DNA of 64,000 nt from a virus: IMG/VR virus record IMGVR_UViG_3300037246_001677, positions 1 through 64,000 of that record; one strand, 5' to 3'. Numbering within the stretch: position 1 is the stretch's first letter; each line of letters starts with the position of its first letter. The notes under the pieces are model-generated. The model worked only from the letters and a program-made list of their open reading frames with translations. It was not told the origin of the DNA and ran no database searches. Positions 53,043 through 61,093 of the stretch are shown piece after piece. Made by a program: the position numbers and the translations under genes.

Positions 53043-53464
53043 TGGAACAACAAGTGTTTTTAATCAGAACAAGTGTTAGCGATCAAGGTACGTCTGGAAT
53101 GTTAGTAATGGGTGGTTTTAATTGTTATACTTTAGAGCTTCCATGGAAAAATAATCAAAGAAGTATATCATGTGTTCCACAAGGAGAATACACAGTTATT
53201 CAAAGAGCTTCACCTAAATATGGAAAAATATATTGGGTAACAAATGTTCCCAATAGAAGTTATATTTTAGTTCACTCGGGAAACTATGCAGGCGATGTAA
53301 GTAAAGGATATAAAACCCACGTAAGGGGATGTATATTACTTGGCCAGAAAATGGGAACATTGGGTGGACAAAAAGCAGTACTTAATTCAAGAATAACATT
53401 AAGAAAATTCATGAATTATACTGGAATGCAACCGTTCAAATTAACAATAGTAGGCGGACAATAA
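53042..53464 (+). CDS. DUF5675 family protein
   Basis: 140 aa from MEQQVFLI. Family pattern: TLELPWKNNQRSISCVPQGEYTV, then YILVHSGNYAGD and RGCILLG. These proteins are frequent beside phage lysis or baseplate genes, with an L,D-transpeptidase-like beta fold proposed; activity not established. Confidence 0.75.
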   Translation: MEQQVFLIRTSVSDQGTSGMLVMGGFNCYTLELPWKNNQRSISCVPQGEYTVIQRASPKYGKIYWVTNVPNRSYILVHSGNYAGDVSKGYKTHVRGCILLGQKMGTLGGQKAVLNSRITLRKFMNYTGMQPFKLTIVGGQ

Positions 53465-53480
53465 TAAAAGGAGAAATATT

Positions 53481-53834
53481 ATGAAACAAACAGTTTTCAA
53501 CGCATTAACAAAAGTAGAGTCAGTATCTGCTGCATTAAACTTAGGCAACGGAACTAATTTTCTGTTCAACGAAACCCAAGTAAGAACAGGAAAACAAGGC
53601 GGTGGATATAAAAATCAAAGAAATTCTCAATCACTTGCAGCTTTGAGACATAAAATACATTTTTATACACGTGATACTAGCTCAACAATAGGATATCATC
53701 AGAAGTTTGATATTCTTGAATCTGATGATGCAACAAAACAAAGTAAAACATCTACAAGACCAGGACTCAGTAGAAATCCCGCAAGAGACGACGATGATAG
53801 ATTAAGATATAATGAACCAGATGATTGGTCATAA
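53481..53834 (+). CDS. hypothetical protein
   Basis: 117 aa, polar, basic with disordered C-terminus (SRNPARDDDDRLRYNEPDD). AAAAGGAGAAATATT site. Possibly virion-associated given its neighbours. Confidence 0.5.
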   Translation: MKQTVFNALTKVESVSAALNLGNGTNFLFNETQVRTGKQGGGYKNQRNSQSLAALRHKIHFYTRDTSSTIGYHQKFDILESDDATKQSKTSTRPGLSRNPARDDDDRLRYNEPDDWS

Positions 53835-53904
53835 AAACGGGGGTAATTGTGAAAAAATAGTAAAAATGTGTAAGTCGGTTAAATAAAAATAGGGGGAATG
53901 TGAA

Positions 53905-54537
53905 ATGCCTTGGAATTTAATATTCGGTGGTATAACTGGTTTAATCGGTTCAATTACTACCTCAATAACAAACTACAAGATACAAAAACTTAAAAATCAA
54001 CATGAATTAGCCATGGTTGAAGCAGAAACAACAGCTATGGTAGCGGAAGCTAAAGCCAACATTCAAATAACTCAAGCAGAGACAGAAGCAGCAGTTGAGT
54101 TAGCTGATTCCCAAGCATACTTAAAGAGCATTGAACTTGGTAATAAAAACTTATTTGGAGAAAAATGGGTAGATAAGCTATTCTTAGTACAAGGATGGCT
54201 TAAGTTTATAACTATACCAGTTGGAGTAGTAATAGCATTCCTATTTGGTATTGTAGATTTTATGAAAGCCTTTACCAGACCTGGCATCACGTGGTTATTC
54301 ACTGGTGCCACGTTGTTCTTAGCGTATACTGCCTGGGGAGTTTTAAGTGCTTCTGGATTGGATGCGATGGATACATCACAAGCGTTGCTAATTTTATCAC
54401 AAATTATAGACATAGTACTTTACTTGACTGTATCTTGTGTAACATGGTGGTTTGGTGATAGACGAATCGCTAAGTTCTTATCAAGATTAAAAGATGGAAA
54501 TGATAAAAGCCAAAGTCAAACGATACCAATGATGTAA
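53905..54537 (+). CDS. membrane protein, holin-like
   Basis: 210 aa. N-terminal hydrophobic segment, long Ala/Glu coiled coil (30-80), then three helices (about 98-117, 128-150, 162-182) and a charged tail RRIAKFLSRLKDGND. The layout resembles three-helix holins of the GTA-type, but similarity is by shape only. AGGGGGAATGTGAA site. Confidence 0.5.
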   Translation: MPWNLIFGGITGLIGSITTSITNYKIQKLKNQHELAMVEAETTAMVAEAKANIQITQAETEAAVELADSQAYLKSIELGNKNLFGEKWVDKLFLVQGWLKFITIPVGVVIAFLFGIVDFMKAFTRPGITWLFTGATLFLAYTAWGVLSASGLDAMDTSQALLILSQIIDIVLYLTVSCVTWWFGDRRIAKFLSRLKDGNDKSQSQTIPMM

Positions 54538-54546
54538 GGAGTAAAA

Positions 54547-54897
54547 ATGAGATTAACGAGATTTCTTAAAGAGGAAGATCATACAAGTAAAGGTCTTGAG
54601 GTTCCAGAGCCAGAAGTTGGAGAAAAATATAGCAAGGAAGAAGTTAAAAAATATATTTCTCTTATTAAAAATGCTATTAGCTCTCAGAAAAAAGATGGCG
54701 ATGGAGCAATTCTAAAAGACCTTGAAGATAAATTAGATAAATGGCAAAATGTAGAAGCAGAAACAAAACCAGCGGGACCCGTTGTTCCGGCAGTGGATGT
54801 TCTGGCTGCTCAACCGCCAGAAGATGGTGCTCCACCAGCAGAAGGTGGACCACCTGCTAAAAAAGATAAGAAAAAGAAAAAAGACGAGGAAGAATGA
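54547..54897 (+). CDS. capsid-targeted internal protein, low complexity
   Basis: 116 aa. Begins MRLTRFLKE-E, a T4-type capsid-targeting peptide with predicted prohead-protease cut after KE. The rest is charged helix and a Pro/Ala/Glu linker ending in Lys/Glu runs, like core or internal head proteins. AAGGAGTAAAA site; first gene of the cargo series. Confidence 0.65.
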   Translation: MRLTRFLKEEDHTSKGLEVPEPEVGEKYSKEEVKKYISLIKNAISSQKKDGDGAILKDLEDKLDKWQNVEAETKPAGPVVPAVDVLAAQPPEDGAPPAEGGPPAKKDKKKKKDEEE

Positions 54898-54918
54898 TAA
54901 TCTGGAGGCGGAAGCAGC

Positions 54919-55638
54919 ATGAGATTAGAAAAATTTATGATAATTGAGGGTATCAATGATAAAGGTATTTTCAAGGCTGTTTTTATGGCTGGACATCCAG
55001 GCGCTGGCAAAAGCTATGTTTTAACTAAAGTAAAATCTGGTTCAATAGACCCACGTTGGGTTAACACAGATAAAGTATTTCCAATATTCAAAAAATGGTG
55101 GAACTCAGATTGGCCAAAAATAAGTCATAATGTAAGAGTAGTTAATAGAAATCAGTTGTCTGGATATATTAACTCAATGCTTCCACTTGCAATTGATGGA
55201 ACAGCTAATATAGTTTCTACTGTTATGAGAAGGAAAAATATTCTTGAATCAATCGGATATGATACAGCAATGATATTTGTAAATACTTCTCTTGAAACTG
55301 CTTTAAAAAGAGCAGAAGAAAGAGAAAAAAAGACTGGCAGAAAAGTAGACCAAGAATTTATAAAGAGTGTATATACGGACATACAAAAACATAAAAATTA
55401 TTATAGAAGTAAATTCGATACTTGGATAGAAGTTGATAATGATGTTGGAGATTTAACAGAAAAAGTAATTATTAATTCCTTTAAATTTATGGGTAACTTC
55501 TATAACTCAGCAATTCAAAATCCAATCGGTAAAGAAAAAGTTGAAAAGATGAAAAAGAATGGTTGGAAATACTTAGACCCAAATGTAACTAGTATGAAAA
55601 TAATAAAAAACACTATCAGTGGATGGTATACAAAATGA
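54919..55638 (+). CDS. capsid-targeted P-loop kinase
   Basis: 239 aa. N-terminus MRLEKFMIIE-G fits the targeting peptide. Walker A GHPGAGKS (residues 25-32), VNTDKVF and lid-like RAEEREKKTGRKV suggest a zeta-toxin/polynucleotide-kinase-type phosphotransferase. Injected kinases in other phages modify host components; substrate unknown. ATGA overlap with the next gene. Confidence 0.75.
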   Translation: MRLEKFMIIEGINDKGIFKAVFMAGHPGAGKSYVLTKVKSGSIDPRWVNTDKVFPIFKKWWNSDWPKISHNVRVVNRNQLSGYINSMLPLAIDGTANIVSTVMRRKNILESIGYDTAMIFVNTSLETALKRAEEREKKTGRKVDQEFIKSVYTDIQKHKNYYRSKFDTWIEVDNDVGDLTEKVIINSFKFMGNFYNSAIQNPIGKEKVEKMKKNGWKYLDPNVTSMKIIKNTISGWYTK

Positions 55639-56330
55639 GATTAAAAGGATACTTAAAAGAAGTAACACAGCCAACTGTAAAAATGACAATTGATGCTCTA
55701 AAAATAGCATTTGGTAAAATCCAACAAATAATGGGCCAGGTAGACCTTTTTGATATAGATGATAAAACAGCAATAAATTTACTTAGAAAAGGATTCGATG
55801 AGATTTCTATAAAATTAGAAATGGGAAAACAAAAAGGAGGCGTTAGGAAGTACTTGGCAGGCGGAGAATTTGGTGGAAATTATGGAGAAGATTATGCTTG
55901 GAAAATTATACTGTTACCTGACTTTTCAAAAGTTTTTAGAAAATTTGCCAAAGAAAGGAGCATGAAAAATTTCATGAGCCACACCAAAAATCCTCTTTTT
56001 AGAGAGTTTGTAGAATTGGTCTCACATGAAATAATGCATTCACAGCAGGCTTTAAATTCTGCTGGTAAAGCTTTTGATCCAGAAGTACAAGGAATAACAA
56101 CAACTTATACTGGTAATATGAAAGAATATTTAAAAAATCCATTGGAAATAGAACCATACGCACAACAAGCAGCAATAGATGCAATAAGAAAAGGACATTC
56201 AGTTTATATAGCAACAATGAGAGACCTCTTTCCACCTAAAAGTAAAGTATGGAAGAAATTTGCAAAGAAGTATAAATTCTATATGGAGATACTCAAAAAA
56301 GAAGGGGATATTAAACCCTATAAAAAATGA
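55635..56330 (+). CDS. capsid-targeted HExxH protein
   Basis: 231 aa from MRLKGYLKE-V; this start lies in an ATGA overlap and is preferred to an ATG 12 nt earlier because it exposes the targeting peptide. Contains SHEIMHSQQ, a zincin-type HExxH, in a small all-helical context followed by IEPYAQQAAID. Putative metalloprotease delivered with DNA; third zinc ligand may be the E in PLEIEPYA. Confidence 0.65.
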   Translation: MRLKGYLKEVTQPTVKMTIDALKIAFGKIQQIMGQVDLFDIDDKTAINLLRKGFDEISIKLEMGKQKGGVRKYLAGGEFGGNYGEDYAWKIILLPDFSKVFRKFAKERSMKNFMSHTKNPLFREFVELVSHEIMHSQQALNSAGKAFDPEVQGITTTYTGNMKEYLKNPLEIEPYAQQAAIDAIRKGHSVYIATMRDLFPPKSKVWKKFAKKYKFYMEILKKEGDIKPYKK

Positions 56331-57049
56331 AACTCCAAAATTATTTAATAGAAGATAATAAAAGTTTAGCTTACTATACTAAGAAAATTCAAGCCGAGTG
56401 CAAACCATTTCTGAAAGAAATTAAAGGCGCACGTGGAACTTTAACTAGACATCAAAAAGCACCAAATCCAGGTGGCGGTGGATCAATAAAAGTCAAAAAA
56501 GTAAATACTACTCCAGTATTCAAAAAGACAACCAGAAAAGATAGACAACCACTTGACTCACCATTTGACTTCCATATATTAATAGATGATTGGTTTGCAA
56601 ATAGTAAATTTGGATGGAGAGCAAGAAGTAGTGCGTTATTCTGTTGGGGCACGCCATTTCCATTACTCGCGTCAGACTGGATGGTATTTCCTGCTGGTAA
56701 ATTTCAGTATGTTTGGTCACCAAAAGTTACTGATTTATATGGTAAAGTAGAAATATTCTTTGAAAAGGGAAAAGGAGAAAAACGAAAAGCCGAACAAGAA
56801 TCAGATGGGCCAAAAAGTTTCGGTGATCCATATATGGACCGTGCAACTGATGAAGCATGGGAAGTATTTGAAAAGCAATTAGCTCCAACCTATACAAATA
56901 AAAATTTAAAAAAGGCTGTCGTGTCCTCAAAAGAAATAATGGTTAATTGTAGTTACTCATACCTTGTGAGACAAGAATTAATAGAAAATGTAAATGATTT
57001 ACTTGATTTAAGACTACAAGGTGCTAAATTCGTTGGAAGAAAATTATGA
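56327..57049 (+). CDS. capsid-targeted protein, possible ADP-ribosyltransferase fold (paralogue 1)
   Basis: 240 aa. Starts MKLQNYLIE-D. Shares with the 61090 gene the series RxPxDxP, DDWFxxxFGWRARSSALF, FPAGKFQYVWSP and DLYG. This order (basic residue, FGW-R-S, PxGKF) faintly recalls R-S-E ADP-ribosyltransferases such as T4 Alt/Mod, but the catalytic Glu is not clear. Overlaps both neighbours by ATGA. Confidence 0.5.
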   Translation: MKLQNYLIEDNKSLAYYTKKIQAECKPFLKEIKGARGTLTRHQKAPNPGGGGSIKVKKVNTTPVFKKTTRKDRQPLDSPFDFHILIDDWFANSKFGWRARSSALFCWGTPFPLLASDWMVFPAGKFQYVWSPKVTDLYGKVEIFFEKGKGEKRKAEQESDGPKSFGDPYMDRATDEAWEVFEKQLAPTYTNKNLKKAVVSSKEIMVNCSYSYLVRQELIENVNDLLDLRLQGAKFVGRKL

Positions 57050-57564
57050 GACTAAAACAATACTTAATAGAAGTAGAAGATAAAAAAATTTTCCTTGATA
57101 TGGATGGAGTTATAGTAGATTTTATGGCTTCTGTTGGAAAATTATTTAAGTTAACTGACTTCACAAGTTGGGAAGCAATGGGGAAAGAGAAATATCGCGA
57201 AATAAATAAAATGGGTGAAAGATGGTGGAGTCAAATGAAGTGGACAAACGATGGTAAAAAGCTTTGGAATCATCTAAAATCTTATGATGTAACAATTTTG
57301 TCCGCAACTCCAGTTGATCCAGTATCAAGAGCAATATCAATCAAAGGAAAAAGAAATTGGTTAACTAAAAATATTGGCTCATCCTATGCAAGCAACGCAC
57401 TTATAGTAATTGGAATTGATAAACAAAAATACGCTGATAAAAACCATATACTTATAGATGATTCAGAAAGAAATATTAGACAATGGAGAAGTAAAGGCGG
57501 AATTGGTATTCTACATAAAAATACTAGCGATACAATTAAACAATTGGAACAATTAAATATATGA
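57046..57564 (+). CDS. capsid-targeted HAD 5'-nucleotidase
   Basis: 172 aa. Starts MRLKQYLIE-V, then KKIFLDMDGVIVDF (HAD motif I with D-x-D), LSATP motif II, and HILIDDSERNIRQWRSKGG (motif IV). Resembles deoxyribonucleotidase NT5C-type phage HADs. ATGA overlaps with both neighbours. Confidence 0.82.
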   Translation: MRLKQYLIEVEDKKIFLDMDGVIVDFMASVGKLFKLTDFTSWEAMGKEKYREINKMGERWWSQMKWTNDGKKLWNHLKSYDVTILSATPVDPVSRAISIKGKRNWLTKNIGSSYASNALIVIGIDKQKYADKNHILIDDSERNIRQWRSKGGIGILHKNTSDTIKQLEQLNI

Positions 57565-58988
57565 AGTTTTTAGACTACATATCAGAAGCAAGAGAAATGT
57601 TAAAAGATTGGCAATCATATGTGAGTAAAAATCCAGAGCTTGCCGCTGGAGTTAAAGTACTCCAAAAAATAAACAAAGCTGGATATAAGGCTTACATTGT
57701 TGGTGGACCAGTACGTGATATTACCCTTGGTATTCAACCCAAAGATATTGATATAGCAACAAATATGCCAATGAAAGAACTTGATAAAATGTTTAGAACT
57801 TATGATATTGGTAAGTCAAAAGATTTTGGTATATTAGTTGTAAAGGAGGGAGGTAATGATTTTGAAGTCGCCCAGTTTAGAACTGATGGAAAATACATTG
57901 ATGGACGAAGACCGGAGTCAGTCAAAATCCAAGGAAGCTTTGAAGATGATGCTGGTCGCAGAGATTTTACAATTAATGCAATGGGAGTTAATGCGAAAGG
58001 AGAGATCATTGACTACTTCGATGGCAAACGAGATATTAAGAACAAAGTGCTCCGCACCGTGGGAGACCCCTTAAAAAGGTTTGGTGAGGACTACTTACGA
58101 ATGATGCGCCTTGCAAGATTTTCTTCAAGACTTGGATTTGAAATTGATCCAGAAACAAAGAAAGCTGCTAAGAAACTTTCACCTAATATACTAAGTCTTG
58201 CACCAGAAAGAGTTAAAGATGAGTTAATGAAGTCAGCCGCCCAGAGTGGTGAGAAGTTTGCTCAATATATTCAGATACTTGGAGACTTAAAAATACTTAG
58301 AATTATCTTACCAGAAGTAATGAATTTAAAATGGTTTAGAGAAAACTTACAACATCACCCAGAAACAAGAGGTGAGGGTGGTACAGTATACAGTCATGTA
58401 ATGGCTGCATTGAAACAAAGTAAAACAGCGGACCCAATTAAAAACCTAGCTATTTTACTACATGATATTGGTAAAGGAGTCACGTTTGCACCGAAGCCAG
58501 GTGCTGGAACACCAACATATTATAGACATGCAAGAAAAAGCGTTCGGTTAGTCAATGCAATTGCTGATAGACTTAAAATGAGTAATAAAGAACGTGATGC
58601 TCTTATATTTGGCGTTGGTAACCACATGAAATTTCATCAAATACTGGATATGAAACCATCTAAAATAGCCAGGCTTGTGTCAGATGAAAACTGGGAAGTA
58701 CTTGTGGCTGTCGGTAAAGCGGATGAGTTTTCTCGTGGTAAAACTTTTATGCACTCTGGTGATTTTGAAAAAATAGTTGATAAGGCAATTAAGATAAAAG
58801 AGAAATATGGAACAAAAGAAGTAGTAAAAAGAATAAAGCTTGTTAATGGAAACCATGTTATGAAAATAACTGGTTTACCACAAGGAAAGAAAGTTGGTGA
58901 TATAATTAGGAAAACAACCGAGTGGATCATGGACAACGATGTAAAAGATAAAGAAGTAATTGATAATTATATAATGAGTTTAGCATGA
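57561..58988 (+). CDS. cca: capsid-targeted CCA-adding enzyme / poly(A) polymerase family with HD domain
   Basis: 475 aa. Starts MKFLDYISE-A. Class II nucleotidyltransferase head: YIVGGPVRD (G48, G49, R52, D53), DIDIAT (D62/D64), RRDFTINAM and the RFGEDYLRMMRLARF region; HD domain LLHDIGKG with HARKSVRL and GNHMKFH. Adds or repairs tRNA CCA ends. The targeting peptide implies it travels in the virion and acts on host tRNAs at once. Confidence 0.9.
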   Translation: MKFLDYISEAREMLKDWQSYVSKNPELAAGVKVLQKINKAGYKAYIVGGPVRDITLGIQPKDIDIATNMPMKELDKMFRTYDIGKSKDFGILVVKEGGNDFEVAQFRTDGKYIDGRRPESVKIQGSFEDDAGRRDFTINAMGVNAKGEIIDYFDGKRDIKNKVLRTVGDPLKRFGEDYLRMMRLARFSSRLGFEIDPETKKAAKKLSPNILSLAPERVKDELMKSAAQSGEKFAQYIQILGDLKILRIILPEVMNLKWFRENLQHHPETRGEGGTVYSHVMAALKQSKTADPIKNLAILLHDIGKGVTFAPKPGAGTPTYYRHARKSVRLVNAIADRLKMSNKERDALIFGVGNHMKFHQILDMKPSKIARLVSDENWEVLVAVGKADEFSRGKTFMHSGDFEKIVDKAIKIKEKYGTKEVVKRIKLVNGNHVMKITGLPQGKKVGDIIRKTTEWIMDNDVKDKEVIDNYIMSLA

Positions 58989-59206
58989 GATTAAGAGAAT
59001 TTATAGAGAAGAAAACACAAGAGGAGCTAAGAGGTGATCTTATTAGAGCTATTGACTTGTCTAAGGACACTGAAGATATGATGCAAGCAGTAGCACTTAT
59101 TACTTCTGCTTCACAAGAATTAGAGAATGATACTCTTATTTTTGTTCAACATTATTTTGATAAAAAATGGGGAAATATGAGATCACAAGTGAGAAGCGTG
59201 GGATGA
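58985..59206 (+). CDS. capsid-targeted small helical protein
   Basis: 73 aa. Starts MRLREFIE-K; helical, acidic. ATGA overlap with the CCA enzyme and with the next gene. Cargo or core component. Confidence 0.6.
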   Translation: MRLREFIEKKTQEELRGDLIRAIDLSKDTEDMMQAVALITSASQELENDTLIFVQHYFDKKWGNMRSQVRSVG

Positions 59207-59397
59207 AATTCAAAGAATACATAGAAGAAGGAAAGGAAGCAAAATTCATAAAGGCTATTAAAGGTGCTGTGTCCATGGCTCAAGCCAGAAGATATAAAGA
59301 GTTATTTCATCTAATGGATATGAGTGAGAAAGAAAGAGAAAAAATAAAAAAAGCACTAGATATTAAGTTATCATCATTAGAGAAGAAAAGGAAATGA
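59203..59397 (+). CDS. capsid-targeted small helical protein
   Basis: 64 aa from MKFKEYIEE-G (start in ATGA overlap, preferred to the ATG at 59167). Lys/Glu-rich helices. Possibly an internal packaged protein similar to T4 IP proteins. Confidence 0.6.
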   Translation: MKFKEYIEEGKEAKFIKAIKGAVSMAQARRYKELFHLMDMSEKEREKIKKALDIKLSSLEKKRK

Positions 59398-60818
59398 ATA
59401 AATTCAATGACTTCATATTTGATGGATTAGGACCAGCGGATCAGTTCAAAAAAATAAAAGTAATAAATGAAAAATCAGATAAAACATTTGACTTCAACGT
59501 TTTAATACTTACTAGCAAAGCTGATGAAAATCCAGATGGTCTTTACCAAACTGCAGAACGACTTGCTGATGAATGTACTAAAAAGGGAATATCAAATTAT
59601 ATAATGTTTTCAGAATCAGCAAGGTTAGAGTTGGACGATGATGGAAATTATACTGCATATAACTTAGAAGACCCCACTGGTTTTCCAGTTCTACCAGACA
59701 AAACTGTCGCCATAAACAGAGGTTCTGTTATGGAAAAGTTTAACTCACGTAATATAATTTCACAATTAGAAAGGGGAAACATCTTTTGTATAAACTGTAG
59801 AGAGTGTATAGAAGTGTGTAATGATAAGTATAGAACAATATTAAGACTCGCGGACGCTGGTATTGCCTCACCAAAAACAGTGCTCATACAGGGAGAAGAA
59901 GGAATAGATGATGCAGTAGAACAAATTGGTGGTAAATTCCCATATATATTAAAAACATTATTTGGGTCCAAAGGAATTGGGGTTATGTTTGTTGAATCAT
60001 TAAAATCATTAAAATCAATGCTTCAGCTTATATGGAAAGTAAGTGAAGATGAAGAACTTATACTTCAAGAATACATACCAACAGATTATGATGTAAGAGT
60101 TCACGTTTTAGGTGATGAAGTTATTGCCGCTATGAGAAGATATATAATAAAAGATGACTTCAGAAGTAACTACTCACAAGGTGGTAAAGTAACCAAACAT
60201 AAATTATCAGATATTGAAAAAGAAGCTTGTATTAAATCCTCAAAAGCCGTTGGTGCTTCATGGAGTGGTGTGGATTACATTCTTAACAGTAAAAAAGAGC
60301 CATTAGTAATAGAAGTAAATGCTTCACCGGGAACCGAAGGCATAGAAGAGGCAACTAAAGAAAATGTAGTTGGTAAAATATTAGATTGGGCCGGTGATAA
60401 AAGTAACTGGGATAAAGTATCCAAAGAAATTGGATATAAAGAAATGGTTAAAGTTAATGGATTTGACCTTGTAGCTAAATTTGATACAGGAAATGGACTT
60501 CTTTCTGTAATGCACGCTGATAAATATGAAATTAATAAGAAGAAGAAATTGGTTACTTGGACATCACATGGTAAAAAGTTTGAGAATGAATTAAAAGACA
60601 TAGAGGAAGTAGAAGTTGGTGGAGCTAAAAATTATACTGAAAAAAGACCAGAAATAGAACTAGATATGTTCTTTGATGGTGTGTTATATAAAGAAGTGGG
60701 GTTTACCTTAGATGATAGATCAGACAGGACACCAATATTAATAGATCGTAGTTTTATGAAAAGAGCAAATGTTTCGGTCAATCCAGCCAAACAGTTTGTA
60801 ATAACTGTAGAGGAGTAA
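59394..60818 (+). CDS. ATP-grasp ligase fused to RimB-like (retropepsin-fold) protease domain
   Basis: 474 aa. N-terminus MNKFNDFIFD resembles the targeting peptides but ends in D. Residues 130-320 form a RimK-type ATP-grasp domain (PYILKTLFGSKGIGVMFVES, LILQEYIPTDYDVRVHVLG, WSGVDYI, VIEVNASPGTEGIE). Residues 345-474 resemble ATP-dependent zinc protease/RimB (VAKFDTGNGLLSVMHADK with DTG; RTPILIDRSFMKR). RimK adds Glu to protein C-termini and RimB trims them; a fusion could modify a host or virion protein. Confidence 0.85.
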   Translation: MNKFNDFIFDGLGPADQFKKIKVINEKSDKTFDFNVLILTSKADENPDGLYQTAERLADECTKKGISNYIMFSESARLELDDDGNYTAYNLEDPTGFPVLPDKTVAINRGSVMEKFNSRNIISQLERGNIFCINCRECIEVCNDKYRTILRLADAGIASPKTVLIQGEEGIDDAVEQIGGKFPYILKTLFGSKGIGVMFVESLKSLKSMLQLIWKVSEDEELILQEYIPTDYDVRVHVLGDEVIAAMRRYIIKDDFRSNYSQGGKVTKHKLSDIEKEACIKSSKAVGASWSGVDYILNSKKEPLVIEVNASPGTEGIEEATKENVVGKILDWAGDKSNWDKVSKEIGYKEMVKVNGFDLVAKFDTGNGLLSVMHADKYEINKKKKLVTWTSHGKKFENELKDIEEVEVGGAKNYTEKRPEIELDMFFDGVLYKEVGFTLDDRSDRTPILIDRSFMKRANVSVNPAKQFVITVEE

Positions 60819-60820
60819 TA

Positions 60821-61093
60821 ATGAAACTTGATAAGTACTTAAAAGAAGAAAGACTGCATAGTAAAGATAAAAGAGCTATAATGGGATTTATGAAAAATCC
60901 ACCTAAATCTAAAACCGCCCATAAGATGCAGAGTGGTGAATTATTTAAGGTGGAGCCTACCAGTAATGGAGTCAAATTTATTTACGACAAGGATGACTTT
61001 GAACTTGTCACTACTCTTGTAGACATAGCAGACTCCCTTGGTGGGTATAAATTTCAATCAAAACCAGGTGTATTTATAGTGATGGTAAAATGA
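60821..61093 (+). CDS. capsid-targeted small protein
   Basis: 90 aa. Starts MKLDKYLKE-E. Alpha/beta body (FELVTTLVDIADSLGGYKF). GAGGAGTAATA site. No domain recognised. Confidence 0.6.
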   Translation: MKLDKYLKEERLHSKDKRAIMGFMKNPPKSKTAHKMQSGELFKVEPTSNGVKFIYDKDDFELVTTLVDIADSLGGYKFQSKPGVFIVMVK

